Source: Charina bottae
Taxonomy: Eukaryota; Chordata; Lepidosauria; Squamata; Charinaidae
DNA: 64,000 nucleotides
Assembly (NCBI GenBank): GCA_023362775.1
Contig: JALMGJ010000002.1
Coordinates: 36,977,914 to 37,041,913 of the forward strand
Reading direction: 5' to 3'
Shown: piece by piece, positions 1 through 11,604 of the stretch
Numbering within the stretch: the first letter of the stretch is position 1
How the letters are laid out: every line of letters starts with the position of its first letter
Notes under the pieces: model-generated
Databases searched by the model: none
What the model saw: only the letters and a program-made list of their open reading frames with translations
Told to the model about the DNA's origin: nothing
Program-made: the position numbers and the translations under genes

Positions 1-985
1 GATTTCGGTGTCGACCATCTGGTGAAGTCCATGTATAAAGTCGTCTTTTAGGTTGTTGGAAGAGAGTGTTTGTTATGCACAGTGAGTTGTCTTGGCAAAA
101 TTCTATCAGCCTATGTCCTGCTTCATTTTGTTCTCCCAGACCATGCTTGCCTGTAATTCCAGGTGTCGTCTGACTACCAACCTTAGCATTCCAGTCTCCT
201 GTAATGAAAATAACATCTCTTTTTGGTGTATTATCCAGTAGGTGCTGCAGATCCTCATAGAACTGATCTACTTCTGCTTCTTCAGCATCTGTGGTTGGGG
301 CGTATATTTGGATCACTGTGATGTTAAATGGCTTACCCTGAATTCGAATTGAGATCATTCTATCGTTTTTTGGATTGTATCCAAGCACTGCTTTAGCCAC
401 TTTATTATTAATTATGAAGGCTACTCCATTTCTTCTGTGGTCCTCTTGTCCACAGTAGTAGATCTGGTGGTCATCTGATGTGAAGTGGCCCATCCCAGTC
501 CATTTCAGTTCACTGACACCTAAAATGTCTATATTTAATCTTGACATCTCACCAATAACCACATCCAATTTGCCCTGGCTCATAGATCTTACATTCCAGG
601 TTCCTATGGTGTGTTGATCTTTAGAACATCGGATTCGTCGTTCACCACCAGCACCGTCGGCCGCTAGCCGTCCTTTCGGCTTTGAGCTAGCTGCGTCATC
701 ACATCTGGGGCTAGTTGAACGTATCCTCTGTTCCTCCCCAGTAGCATTTTGACCATCTTCCGACCTGGGAGTCCCATCTTCCGATGGTATACCGACATAT
801 CTTTGGTTGTACTGATCCATTTAGTTTTCATGGCAAGAATACTGGGGTGGGTTGCCATTACCTTCCCCAGGGATCGTATTTAGTCTGACCTCTCTGCCAC
901 GACCTTCCCGTCTTGGGTGTCCCTTCACGGTTTAGCTCATGGTTTCATTGAGGTGCTCAAGCTCCAGCACCACGACAAGGTAACG
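1..985 (-). mobile_element. RTE-BovB LINE, 5' part (endonuclease region), continues left of window
   Basis: Read on the minus strand this is the apurinic-like endonuclease half of an RTE-BovB retrotransposon, preceded by its 5' leader (about 660-985). It matches in layout the better preserved BovB copy at 29.1-34.8 kb. The reading frame is broken, so only short ORFs remain (for example 664-858). The 5' end of the element touches the gypsy RT near 985, so it probably inserted into that element; the 3' end and any TSD lie outside the window. Confidence 0.8.
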
Positions 986-2255
986 ATCTCCTTTGCTGGA
1001 GGTGCACCGACTACAGGGGACTTAATGCTATATCTGTCACAAACCAATACCCCCTACCACTGCTGAAAGACATGTTGGCACAATTAGCAAAAGGGAAAAT
1101 CTTTACCAAATTGGACCTTAGGGAAGCATATTATCGGGTAAGAATACGGGAGGGGGATGAATGGAAAACAGCGTTCAACTGCCCGCTGGGGTCATTCCAA
1201 TATCGCGTTCTCCCATTCGGCATTGCGGGAGGACCAGGCATTTTCATGAAATTAATCAACGAGGTCCTGTATGACTTCCTATACCAGGGCGTCATCGTCT
1301 ACTTAGACGACATCCTCATATTCTCAGAAAACAAAGAGGAACACGAACAATTAGTATTGGCAGTGCTCAAAAAACTATTAGAAGCTAAACTATACGTCAA
1401 ATTGAGCAAATGTGAATTCAATAAAGACAAACTAGACTTCCTTGGCTTTCACATATCACAAAAAGGTATTGAAATGGACCCTGCCAAGGTACAGGCAGTC
1501 CTAGGGTGGGAACCCCCACGAACCAGAAGACAACTGCAGGCCTTCATAGGGTTCGCTAACTTCTACAGGGAATTTATAAAAAAATTTGCACAAATCGCTC
1601 TGCCATTAACGGACTTATTGAAAACAAAAACAAAAGGGGCTAAACCAACTACGTGACAAGCGAGCGCGAAAATTAAGTGGACACCCGAATGCCAGGAAGC
1701 CTTCGACAAACTCAAGGCCCTGTTCACAGCGGAGCCCATATTAAAGCACCCCAAAGTCGACAAACCGTTTATAATACACACGGATGCCTCCGATTATGCG
1801 GTAGGGTCAATCCTCCTACAGGCAGACGAAGAAAACAAACTGAGACCCTGCGCTTACATATCCAAAAAGTTCAGCGACACGGAAAGACACTGGCATGTAT
1901 GGGAGAAGGAAGTGTTCGCAGTACGACATGCACTAGCCACTTGGAGACACCTATTAGAGGGATCATCCGCACCGTTTGAGGTATGGACCGACCATAAAAA
2001 CCTGGAGGCACTCAAAACGCCTAGAAAACTGAACCCCAAACAACTGCGCTGGGCCGAGTTCTTCAGCAGATTCAACTTTTCACTGAAGTACTTCCCAGGG
2101 GGGAAAAACCACTTAGCGGATGCACTGTCACGACTACCGCAACACGAAGAAAAGCCTGAAGAAGTCACGGAAGCACTCTTTCCCAGCAACCCGACACCCA
2201 CAACAACAGAACAATTAACACAGAATGTGCAAGAGGGGAACATGGCAGTCACGGG
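986..2255 (+). pseudogene. pol: gypsy pol, reverse transcriptase and RNase H
   Basis: The translation shows the RT fingers/palm, with the aspartate motif in DLREAYY, the catalytic YLDD box near 1300, and then RNase H with HTDASDYAVGS and the ADALSR end typical of Ty3/gypsy. One frame is open from about 986 to 2255 except for a TGA at 1654-1656, where the family normally continues (likely TGG to TGA). It ends in the linker before integrase, where the copia element inserted. It is not functional as it stands. The first part of RT is missing because of the BovB junction on the left. Confidence 0.85.
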
Positions 2256-3049
2256 TGTCAGATTTCTTATACTATATGATATTGGTAAATTGGATTTCTT
2301 TTCAATGCAAAAGTGTTTTGGCAAATTGCATCTTTTACAAAGCAAAGCAAAAGCATTCTCATGGTGACGTGAATGCCAGGTGGCTGGACAACAGAGAAGC
2401 CTTGGCGTTGTTTATGTCCTCATGAGATAAGGAGCGAGAAGGTACCATATTATGGCTAGCAATGGAAATCTTCCCATGAGAGATATCCTCCTGATGACCT
2501 TCCGTGGGAAGCCTTGCCCATGCCCAAGCCCCCCCTGAGCAAGGAGGAGGGGGGAACTCAGTGCGTAGATGCAGCACTGCTAACCAATAGCAGGTCATGC
2601 TATGTGCTTTAGGCCTAGTGCTTTGAGGCCTAGTGTGTGTAACAGCTAACTTCCAGCCAATCAGAAAGCTAGAAGAACTGAATATACAACCATGCAAAAT
2701 GGTGTTCTATGTCTTCTTGATTTCTAGTGTCTCTTAGCCATGTAGTTCTTCACGTGTTCACTTCCCGTGGACTGGGCAGAGTGAGCTATGCCTGGCTTTG
2801 GGTATAGGCCATGGCAGGAACTCTGGCCCTGGGATCAATACACGGAACTCTGCTTATAAGTTGTTTTGTTTTCCTTTTACAATGATGTATCCTGTATATT
2901 CATCTTTTTCATATTTGCGATAATGTGATTGTATCTGCATTATTGCCTTATGCCTATCAGTAAACACTGTTGGCCCTAACAAGCTGCATGTTTGTCTGTT
3001 TATTCTCAAGCCTCAGTTTTTCCCCTTTAAGCCAGCATATACCCCATCA
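2256..3049 (+). repeat. 5' LTR of Ty1/copia element A
   Basis: 794 bp, TG...CA ends, apparently identical to 6688-7481. It contains an AT-rich promoter-like region and sequence such as CAGTAAACACTG near the 3' side. Open frames seen in it (for example 2359-2697 minus) recur exactly in the other LTR and are not genes. Confidence 0.92.
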
Positions 3050-3065
3050 GGTTATGGTTGCCCAG
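3050..3065 (+). promoter_or_regulatory. primer binding site of Ty1/copia element A
   Basis: Directly after the LTR comes GGTTATGGTTGCCCAG. It resembles GGTTATGGGCCCAG in the second copia element of this window, and the internal-initiator-tRNA(Met) type of primer site known from Drosophila copia (half-tRNA priming). The match to a squamate tRNA was not tested. Confidence 0.55.
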
Positions 3066-6000
3066 AGAGAAATTTGCGTTTTCTTTGCTGCGTTGGACCT
3101 GGCTGTAAAAGGGAGTTTGTTTTAGAGGCTGTTTTCGGAATAAACATGTTTTCTTTGAGTGGTCAGCAATGGCTGAACAGTGTCTGGTCAGTCTGCCATT
3201 TGAGGCTTTAGATGGCACAAACTATCTGACCTGGTGTGTGGAGATGAAATCATTATTTTTGCAAGAAGAAGATTTGTGGCAGTAAGTGGCAAATCCACTT
3301 CCAGAGATCCCTAGAGGATTCGGAGAGAATCTCTCTGAAGAAGTGCAAGCATGTTTGGACTGTGCTTATGGCATTTTTGCTTTTGGGACTCAACTCCTCT
3401 GAATGGAATTATCTCAGCTACTGCATGTCAGCTACTCAGGGACTGAGAAATGGGTGCTGAGAGCTGTTGGAGCCTTTGATACACAGTGGAACTCTGTTGC
3501 CCTTGGTGGTCTATTAAGACAGCTTTATAGTTTGAAGCTGCAACCGGTGAGACTGTGATAACCCACCTTGGTGAGTTCAAGACTTTGTTTGCTGCATTTG
3601 AACAAGAAGGCTTGTTTTTCTGAGGCTGTGAAAAAGCGTGCGTGATTTTTGTCAAGCCTGGACAGCAGTTTTGAGTTACTGGTCGAGTTTATTTGCTGTG
3701 GATTATTGTACAAGCCACTTCCAGGAGCCGTCTGAGAGTGTTCCAGCTGCAGTAAAACCTGGGATGGAATTTACAATAGCCGTGTTTTGGTGTGCTGCTT
3801 CTCAGAAACTTTCTACAAGGCTCTTCCCTGCCCCGATGCCCAGCGGAGGCCTGATTTACGAAGGGAGGGGACGCCAGATGCCAGGGGTCAGCTGAACAAC
3901 GAATCCAAGTTTTCTGCTCTACCGGCTGCTGTGTGTAAGCATTTACAGAGACTCTGTTTTTGAATTCAGCTCGCTGTAAAGTTTGTAAACATGGACTTAT
4001 TGTTACAAATGTCAGCCTTGAGTTCAGCAAGTAATTTTAGCTGATATTTCTGTGTAAGAAATGTGTATATGTACACTTGTTGTTTTTCTCTCCTCAGTGT
4101 TCCAGCCCTGGTCAAGTCTGAGCGCAGGTGCTGAATGTTTCATTGTGATATGAAACTGCTTATGATATGAGGCTGAGTGTGTTAGAGACAAACCTGCAAC
4201 ATCAAGTGTGTGAGATGCTGTGGAGATTGTGTGGACAGGACATTGTGTGTTTAATGTTCCCCACATCATAAATGCATCCATAAAGTTTTCACAAAGTACT
4301 GGGGTATCCCGGGATGGGAGAGTGTGTCTCAGATAGCCAAATGCATTCTGAGTTAGAACCCAGGAAATGTGCAAAAGTTTCTTGATTGTGTAAACTGTGT
4401 GTAAACAATCTAAAAAAATCAGGACTGTGTCTGTTGCTAGGCAAAGTGACAGAGTGTTAACTAGACCATTTCAGTTGGTTCATAGAGATCTAGTTAGCCC
4501 CCATGTCCCAAGTAATGGTGGGGTGCGAGTTTCATGTTCCTTCTGGTTGATGATCATACCTGCTTGTGTTGTTGCTACTTGTTAAAGTCTAAAGCGAAGG
4601 TCTGTGCTCGCTTTGAAGTGTATGTAGCAATGGTAGGATGAAAATATGGTCAGTTTCAGTCAGATTGTAGTGAAGTGTTCCTGAGCCATTTGTTCCAGAA
4701 TTGGCTTTGCAGGAAAGTATTCTCCCAAAGACTTGCCAATGTTGGAATTCTTGCTGAGTGTTGGTGTTGTGAATACCATTAAAAATAGCCTGCTGTTAGT
4801 TGCTCAGGTGCCATCCCATGTCTGGGGAGAGGCTGCCTTGATTGCAGTGTGTTTTCTAACTAACAGAGTGTAGAATTCAACTGTAAAAAAAAAAATTGTT
4901 TTTCTTTGGTATGGCAAGCGCCCTTCACTGAAGTACCTGCATGTCTGTGAAACATTTGTGTGTGTTCACAACCCCAGGTCACAGAGAAGGAAGAACCAAG
5001 GAAGCAGAGTGCTTCAGGTTGCTGGTTGTTGGTTGTTGATTAAAATCCAAGGCTTAACGGTGTTTCATTAAGCCATGGTCAAATCCAAATCTCCAGAAGT
5101 GCTTTATTTTTAAGCAGCCTACTGGTTGGGAGGTTGTCTGCTAAGGTTGCAGAAGTGTTGCTGCATTGCTAGTGTAAACCTACTGTCCATGGTTCAGTAG
5201 ATGGGCAAAAACCAGTTCAGGTTTCTTCTGTTCCCCAGTCTCCGAGTGTGAAAAGGGCCCCTCAGGTGAAGGAGTGGAAATTTCACCTGAGCAGTTGCAG
5301 GGCCTGGAGGGGGAGTCAGGTATTAGGGAAAAGAGATGGTGATGAGGAAGCACAGTGGTCATTCCTCATGGGTCCTCTTATTCCAGGGTGTGAAGCCTGA
5401 CAGATTTGTGATTTAGCAGGTGACAGTGTGTCAAGTTACCTGAGAAAACCCAGTCTTTGCTAGATGTGTTGCTCCTGCCTTTGAGAGGCAGGGAGAGCGT
5501 TGGAACACAGCTGTGGATAGTCAGTTTGAGTTTTGGTGAAGTGTTAAAAGTAACTAACCTATCCTTTGTTTTAGTAAGCTGTAGGTTCCAGATGAGTGTT
5601 CAGAAAGACATTTCTTTCTGATAATACTATGCAGTATAAAGCCAGTGTTGCCCAGGGATTTGTTCACAAGGAGTTTGTGAACTGTGGATCTAGTGTATGC
5701 ACCCACAGCTAGGCCAGAATATTTACGTGTGGTGCGTTTTCTGGTTGCGTAGCGTGGAAACAGGTGTCCATTTACATATTGTGATGTTGACACAGCATAT
5801 TTGAATGTAGACCTCCCTGAAACAGTGTGTGTAAGGCAAGCATTTTGGCTCTACATGTGTGACAAGTTCCCAAACAATCCATTGACTTAACAGGGTGCTT
5901 TATGGATTTTAAAGCAGGCCAGTCATTGATAGCATGGTGCAGATGCTAACTGGGATGTGAGAACAGTCACATGCTGTTTTCTGTGGTACATAAGAAAGTG

Positions 6001-6687
6001 TAGAAGTTTGTGTAGGACTTCGTACTTATGTGAGTTGTTTTCTGCTTAGAAACTGAAGTTTTCCACCTTGAATAAGAATTTGTCAGTCAGCTGAAATAGA
6101 ATTGCCAGCTGAGGAAGTTAGGCACAAATTCAAACGTTTATCTTGGTGTTGAAGTTACAAGAGCCCAGAACAGAGATGGTTCTTGGTTTCCTACAGAGTG
6201 TCATTTGTGTAAAGAAAAGCTTATCCTTAATTTGTTGTACAGTATATCACTCTACAGTAATGCAGTGGACATGCCCTGAATTAGTTTTGCCCAAGTAAAA
6301 ATACCAAGCTGCGGTTTTTTCTTAAAATCAGCTAACAGCATGCAACAGAATTGGAATTCCTTATCTATGCTGGCTGCGATTTTTTGCAAAGGAGGGGACA
6401 GAACATTTGCGGGCAATGTTTTTCTGTTTCTCTGTACTGTTTCTGTTCCTGCATAAGTTGTATTATTATGTATTTGTATGTATCTGAATAAAACATTGCA
6501 TGAAATGTATATTGTGCATTATACATATGTGTAACAAGTGTTTTTAAACCATTTTCTAGTGTTGATACTATTGGTTGTAAAAACTGTAACTTTGTAACTG
6601 CACTTTGTACATCTGTACAAATGTATTTTAAAGCTTTGAACAACTTCCATCATTGTTTGCATTGTGTCGAAATCCAATGTGGAGGGG
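3066..6687 (+). pseudogene. decayed gag-pol of Ty1/copia element A
   Basis: At 3170-3290 a copia-type gag start is readable (a short LxGxNYxxW pattern near 3205-3235) before a stop. At 4460-4560 comes the integrase signature region (PFQLVHRDL, then a GGV/GAK-like segment). At about 4790-4960 there is a relic of the integrase C-terminal part before a run of A. No frame longer than about 115 codons survives and RT is not recognisable. The region to 6687 otherwise shows no coding signal; it ends with a short G-rich polypurine tract (6681-6687) before the 3' LTR. Confidence 0.75.
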
Positions 6688-7481
6688 TGTCAGATTTCTT
6701 ATACTATATGATATTGGTAAATTGGATTTCTTTTCAATGCAAAAGTGTTTTGGCAAATTGCATCTTTTACAAAGCAAAGCAAAAGCATTCTCATGGTGAC
6801 GTGAATGCCAGGTGGCTGGACAACAGAGAAGCCTTGGCGTTGTTTATGTCCTCATGAGATAAGGAGCGAGAAGGTACCATATTATGGCTAGCAATGGAAA
6901 TCTTCCCATGAGAGATATCCTCCTGATGACCTTCCGTGGGAAGCCTTGCCCATGCCCAAGCCCCCCCTGAGCAAGGAGGAGGGGGGAACTCAGTGCGTAG
7001 ATGCAGCACTGCTAACCAATAGCAGGTCATGCTATGTGCTTTAGGCCTAGTGCTTTGAGGCCTAGTGTGTGTAACAGCTAACTTCCAGCCAATCAGAAAG
7101 CTAGAAGAACTGAATATACAACCATGCAAAATGGTGTTCTATGTCTTCTTGATTTCTAGTGTCTCTTAGCCATGTAGTTCTTCACGTGTTCACTTCCCGT
7201 GGACTGGGCAGAGTGAGCTATGCCTGGCTTTGGGTATAGGCCATGGCAGGAACTCTGGCCCTGGGATCAATACACGGAACTCTGCTTATAAGTTGTTTTG
7301 TTTTCCTTTTACAATGATGTATCCTGTATATTCATCTTTTTCATATTTGCGATAATGTGATTGTATCTGCATTATTGCCTTATGCCTATCAGTAAACACT
7401 GTTGGCCCTAACAAGCTGCATGTTTGTCTGTTTATTCTCAAGCCTCAGTTTTTCCCCTTTAAGCCAGCATATACCCCATCA
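6688..7481 (+). repeat. 3' LTR of Ty1/copia element A
   Basis: 794 bp copy of the 5' LTR, with no difference found by eye. It is followed by ACGCG, the TSD, and then by the continuation of the gypsy pol frame. Confidence 0.92.
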
Positions 7482-8938
7482 ACGCGGAGGCAAGACGAGA
7501 GACAAACGGAAAAGTCAGTACTACAAAGAGACATACAAACAGCAATTTTAGATGACACGTGGTGGGGCAAAAACAAAGAAATGTTACAAGAACACGAGGG
7601 GGAGTGGTGGAAAGACGACAAATTGTACGTACCCGACAAAGTCCGGAAACGAGTGCTCGAGAATTGCCATGACCACAAAGCAGCGGGGCACTTCGGGTTT
7701 GTCAAGACCATCCACCTCGTAAGACGTAAGTTCTGGTGGCCCACGTTACGCAGAGACGTGAAAGATTACGTAAAGTCCTGCCCGGTTTGCGCCACAGCGA
7801 AACGTACAATAGGAAAACCCACGGGATTACTACAAAATGTCGCGAGCCCCACCCAACCATGGAAACAAATCGCCATGGACTTCGTGGTGGACCTCCCCAC
7901 GAGCAAAAACAAAACAGCAATCTGGGTGATAACAGATCTCTTCTCCAAACAAGCCCACTTCATCGCATGCCATGGCATACCGACTGCACCAAAGATGGCC
8001 AAACTGTTCATACAAAACATCTACCGAATACACGGTACACCTGAACGCATCATCAGCGATCGTGGAAGCACGTTTACATCAAAATTCTGGAAAGAATTCC
8101 TCAAGCTTATTGGATCAGAACAAGGGCTGAGCAGTGCATTCCACCCGTGCACAGACGGGGCATCAGAACGATTAGTATCCATACTAGAACAATACCTCCG
8201 GTGCTATATAAGTTATCAGCAAGATGACTGGGTAGACTTACTACCATTCGCAGAAGTGGCATATAATAACGCCATACACCAAAGCACCGGATTTACACCT
8301 TTTAAAATAGCCACCGGACAAGACTTTGCCACCATACCAGAGGTGGCCATGATCAACAGAGACAAAACGCAAGGTCCATTACAAGCAGAGGCGTGGATTA
8401 CCAAAATAACCAGCAACTAGCCAGTAATGTTGCAAACACTACAAGAAGCAAAGGCCGCATACAAAAAGTATGCAGACAAGAAAAGAACAACCGAATGGGA
8501 ACTCAGAGAAGGAGACAAGGTCTATCTTTCAACAAAAAACCTCAGATCAACACAAGCATCGCAGAAACTAGCCCCAAGGTTCATCGGACCGTTCCCTATA
8601 ACGAAAGTAATTAACCCAGTAACAGCAAAACTCCAACTTCCGAAAACACTAAAAAAGGTCCATCCGGTATTCCACATTAGTTTACTGAAACAGTACCAAC
8701 CGTCGGACCAATGGCACCCAGTAACCCCAGAACCAATACCTACCGTCGTAAATGGAGAACCGCACTTCGAAATTGATGACATCTTCGACTCACAGTGGCA
8801 CAGGGGACAACTTCAATACTTGGTCAAATGGCAACACCTACCCGTCGGGTTCAAAGAATGGGTGGCGGCCCGACACATGCAAGCCCCTGACCTAATTAGA
8901 CGGTTCCACCGCAAATTCCCCGAAAAACCCCAATGAGA
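7482..8938 (+). pseudogene. pol: gypsy pol, integrase with C-terminal chromodomain
   Basis: Domains in order: HHCC zinc finger (about 7660-7800, ending CPVCATAK), catalytic core with MDFVVDLP, ISDRGSTF and the glutamate near TDGASER, then a GPF-type linker (RFIGPFPI, about 8579-8602), and at about 8755-8900 a chromodomain (EIDDIFDSQ, LVKWQHLP, EWVAARHM). A TAG at 8418-8420 interrupts the frame; everything else is open to the TGA at 8934-8936. The usual HPQTDG motif reads HPCTDG here. The chromodomain in chromoviruses binds methylated histone H3 and steers integration to heterochromatin. Confidence 0.88.
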
Positions 8939-9055
8939 CAATACACAAAAATTTTCTTTGTATTTTCACAGATACCGTGACGAACACCAAGAAAAGCGAC
9001 CACACCCACACAGGCGAAAGAAAGGGAGGGGGAGGAAAATCTTGGGCGGGAGGCA

Positions 9056-9377
9056 TGTCAGGACTCTGGCAAGCACTCAGAGCCCTGCCATTAAGGGACC
9101 ATTAATACAAAACAAAAAGGACAATAGAACCACAGCGCGGCCGGATGAGAGACATCAACCACACCTCCCAGTGAAGGGTACTCCAGGTCACTGACCAGAA
9201 GCGGACCAGAGGGAAGCCTTCAACAAGGAGGGGGCGGGCACTCTGGCGGGAGGGTTTAAAAAGCCAAGCCGGACACTCGGGAACCATTCGTGCCTTTACT
9301 TGCCTACCCATGACTAGCAATAAACCGTTTACTTACCAATACCTGAGCTGAAGTCTTTCTTGGTAGAGCTGAAATCA
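9056..9377 (+). repeat. probable 3' LTR of the gypsy chromovirus
   Basis: It begins TGTCAGGACTC after a purine-rich tract, contains a TATA-like GGTTTAAAAAG (about 9251) and an AATAAA at about 9319, and may end at GAAATCA (9377). The right boundary is a guess because no second LTR is present for comparison. Confidence 0.5.
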
Positions 9378-9454
9378 TTTTGGGAGAAACGAGCGTAGCT
9401 TGCATGGGCGGCACCTCACACCAGGAAATAAAGCCGGACTGCTCACTTGAGGGA

Positions 9455-9716
9455 ATGATATGAAAGGCAAAACTGAAGTACTTTGGCTACATAATGAGAA
9501 GACAGGATACCCTGGAGAAGAAGCTGATGCTAGGGAAAGTGGAAGGCAAGAGGAAGAGAGGCCGACCAAGGGCAAGATGGATGGATGGTATTCTGGAGGT
9601 GACGGACTCAACCATTGGGGAGCTGGGGATGGCGATGGCCGACAGGAAGCTCTGGCGTGGGCTGGTCCATGAAGTCACGAAGAGTCGGAAGCGACTGAAC
9701 GAATAAACAACAAGTG
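9455..9716 (+). mobile_element. BovB 3' end fragment
   Basis: The + frame at 9494-9706 gives the RTE-BovB C-terminus: a GKRKRGRPRARWMDG patch, then VHEVTKSRKRLNE and a stop, followed by a short A/C-rich tail. It is a 5'-truncated copy. Confidence 0.8.
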
Positions 9717-10230
9717 CTGATCCAGGTCAGTGAAAATCAGGGATGTTATATGAATTAAGCCATAACCCCATTTCGCCGTTGCGGCCTAACGGTAGGGGAA
9801 GGGCTGTAAGGGGGGGGGAGATGAGGGAAATCCGTGCTGCTAAACACGCTCTCTTTATTCTTATTGCCCTTTCTTGCTTCTTCCAAGCAGAAATTAATCG
9901 GGAGATCATAGTTCTGCAAGTCTCTAGTGGAAATCCCGCTCATTCGCTGCTCCTTTTAAACTTGAAAAGTGAGCAGCGGTGGGGCTTCCAGGGCGAACCT
10001 TGGCGAACTGACGCTCCTCTAGAATAAGACAACACAGTGTGGCCAAAAATGGATCGCAAGTTTACCCAGATGTACTCCGCACAGCTGTTTTTTTTTGGGG
10101 GGGGGAGCAGACGGCAGAAAGTGCGCTTTTTGCGGCCGACTTGCGATCGGCCGGGAATTGTGCAATTTCTTTCTGCTTCTAGCCGGTAATGTCGCCTCTA
10201 TGGACTTTAGGTTCGACGAGGCTCTTCTCT
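9717..10230. other. no recognised feature; left flank of the HAL1-like element
   Basis: I see no gene or known repeat here. The 16 bases GACGAGGCTCTTCTCT (10215-10230) are the left TSD of the following L1-derived element, and recur at 12880-12895. Confidence 0.5.
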
Positions 10231-10744
10231 TTTTTTTTTTTATTAAGTTTTATTAGGTTTTTAAATATACAGAGCTAAAAGATAAAGATGAAACAGAAAA
10301 AGAAATACAAATTAAAAGAAAAGGAAAAGAAAAGTGCAGTAAAGAAAAAGAAAAAATAAAGAAAGAAAGAAAAAGACATACATAGAAATTAGATAACCTC
10401 CGATTCATCTATGGTCATAAGAATAAAGTAAATAGTTTGTTTTAACATGCTGGCTATTCATATAACATTCATATATTTTTCCTTGTTTATTGTATACTAT
10501 TTATCTATAATCTAATCATCAAAACCCCATATTTAGCTTTACTCCTCCTGCTTTTTGCAAATAGTCCATCAAAAATTTCCACTCATTAAAGAATAATAAT
10601 TAAAATTTTCTTTTAGTAGGCAAATCAATTTGTCATTTTCTGCCATTTCTAGTAGTTTCAACATCCATTCCTGTCTTGTTGGTACACTTTAATTTTCCCA
10701 AAACTATACATATGTAAGTAAAGAGAAGAAAAAAAAAAAATTTT

Positions 10745-10936
10745 TTTTTTCTATTTGTGCATCTCAAATTCCAGATAAAAAGAAAAAATTCTAATTTAAG
10801 TCTTTTAAGTTATACCCAACCATACTATTATACTATGCATATAGAAATAAAAAGAAAATAATTTTTCTATTTGTGCATCTCAAATTCCAGATAAAAAGAA
10901 AAAATTCTAATTTAAGTCTTTTAAGTTATACCCAAC
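10745..10936. repeat. two-copy tandem repeat in L1 3' region, period 116 bp
   Basis: The segment starting CTATTTGTGCATC occurs at 10751 and 10867 and runs on for roughly 70 bases in each copy with nearly the same sequence. Confidence 0.8.
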
Positions 10937-11604
10937 CCTACTGTTTTTGATCTCTCACTATAATATTTCATCAGATTTAGCTCTTTTGTATCTTTTCTCA
11001 CAAAATATCTTGACAATTTCTTATCTCTAACGTAACGTGAGTCAACCCTGAGAATGTTATCTATCTCAGAGTCCATGTCTTCTTCTTCTATCTCTAAATA
11101 CTGAACCAAAGTATCAACTATATATTTTCTCATATTCTCATCTAATTTTTCCAGGGCTCCTCTCAAACTCAAAATAAATTCTTCTTCTCTCATTTCTGCT
11201 AATACAATAGCATCTAAATTATATTCCATAATAATAGAGTCTGATTTAATCTCCAATTTCTTAATCTGGCCTTGTGTCTCTTTAAATTCCCCTGGGAAAA
11301 TATTTGCAATTTCTTTGACAATCTGTATTTCATTTCTAAATTCTTTTTTTGAGTCTTCCTTCATCACTTCCATTTTCTCTTCTACTTGTTGATCTAGAAT
11401 ATTGTCCATTTTTTTGTCTCTTTTTATATCTAAAGAAGTAATTAAGTCATCCATCTTTTTCTCCAAGGTAACAGTTAAGATATCCATCTTTTCCTCCAAG
11501 GCAGTAGTTAAATCATCTATTTTTTGATTCAGTGCTGTAATCGCATCCAATATTTTTTCCATATCTGATGTTGGTACTTCTGAAGGTGCAGCCATGGACT
11601 CCAT
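10921..11604 (-). CDS. L1-type ORF1 protein (coiled-coil RNA-binding chaperone)
   Basis: The frame is open from 11718, but the first upstream part is hydrophobic leader-like and the natural start is probably MESMAAPSE (11604) or MAAPSE (11595). The first half is a heptad-rich coiled coil with repeated LEEKMD/LEKKMD units, followed by an RRM-like stretch (EEEFILSLRG, then a DSEIDNILRVDSRY segment typical of L1 ORF1). The usual C-terminal domain is missing or altered: the frame stops soon after the RRM. ORF1p of L1 forms trimers that coat the RNA. About 227 residues here versus roughly 330 or more in complete L1s. Confidence 0.72.
   Translation of the reverse strand: MESMAAPSEVPTSDMEKILDAITALNQKIDDLTTALEEKMDILTVTLEKKMDDLITSLDIKRDKKMDNILDQQVEEKMEVMKEDSKKEFRNEIQIVKEIANIFPGEFKETQGQIKKLEIKSDSIIMEYNLDAIVLAEMREEEFILSLRGALEKLDENMRKYIVDTLVQYLEIEEEDMDSEIDNILRVDSRYVRDKKLSRYFVRKDTKELNLMKYYSERSKTVGLGIT

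Larger units (their letters stand above)
2256..7481 (+). mobile_element. Ty1/copia element A: identical LTRs, decayed interior
   Basis: Two direct repeats of 794 bp, each beginning TGTCAG and ending CATCA, flank a 3.6 kb interior. The 5-bp flanks are ACGGG (2251-2255) and ACGCG (7482-7486), a TSD with one mismatch. I read both LTRs base by base and found no difference. The interior has recognisable but stop-riddled copia gag and integrase. It is inserted in the gypsy pol gene and must be younger than it. Confidence 0.9.
986..9377 (+). mobile_element. Ty3/gypsy chromovirus LTR retrotransposon, 5' truncated, split by a Ty1/copia insertion
   Basis: The pol gene is in two parts, 986-2255 (RT and RNase H) and 7482-8938 (integrase and chromodomain), separated by an LTR retrotransposon at 2256-7481. 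If the insert and one TSD copy are discounted the two parts are in the same reading frame. A polypurine-rich stretch at about 9022-9055 precedes a likely 3' LTR. Gag, protease and the 5' LTR are absent from the window. Chromoviruses integrate their cDNA through a chromodomain-tailed integrase; two premature stops make this copy defective. Confidence 0.85.

Noticed and set aside
2359..2697. 112-codon minus-strand frame, repeated at 6791-7129
   Set aside because: Both lie within the two LTR copies of copia element A, so the repetition is not evidence for a gene.
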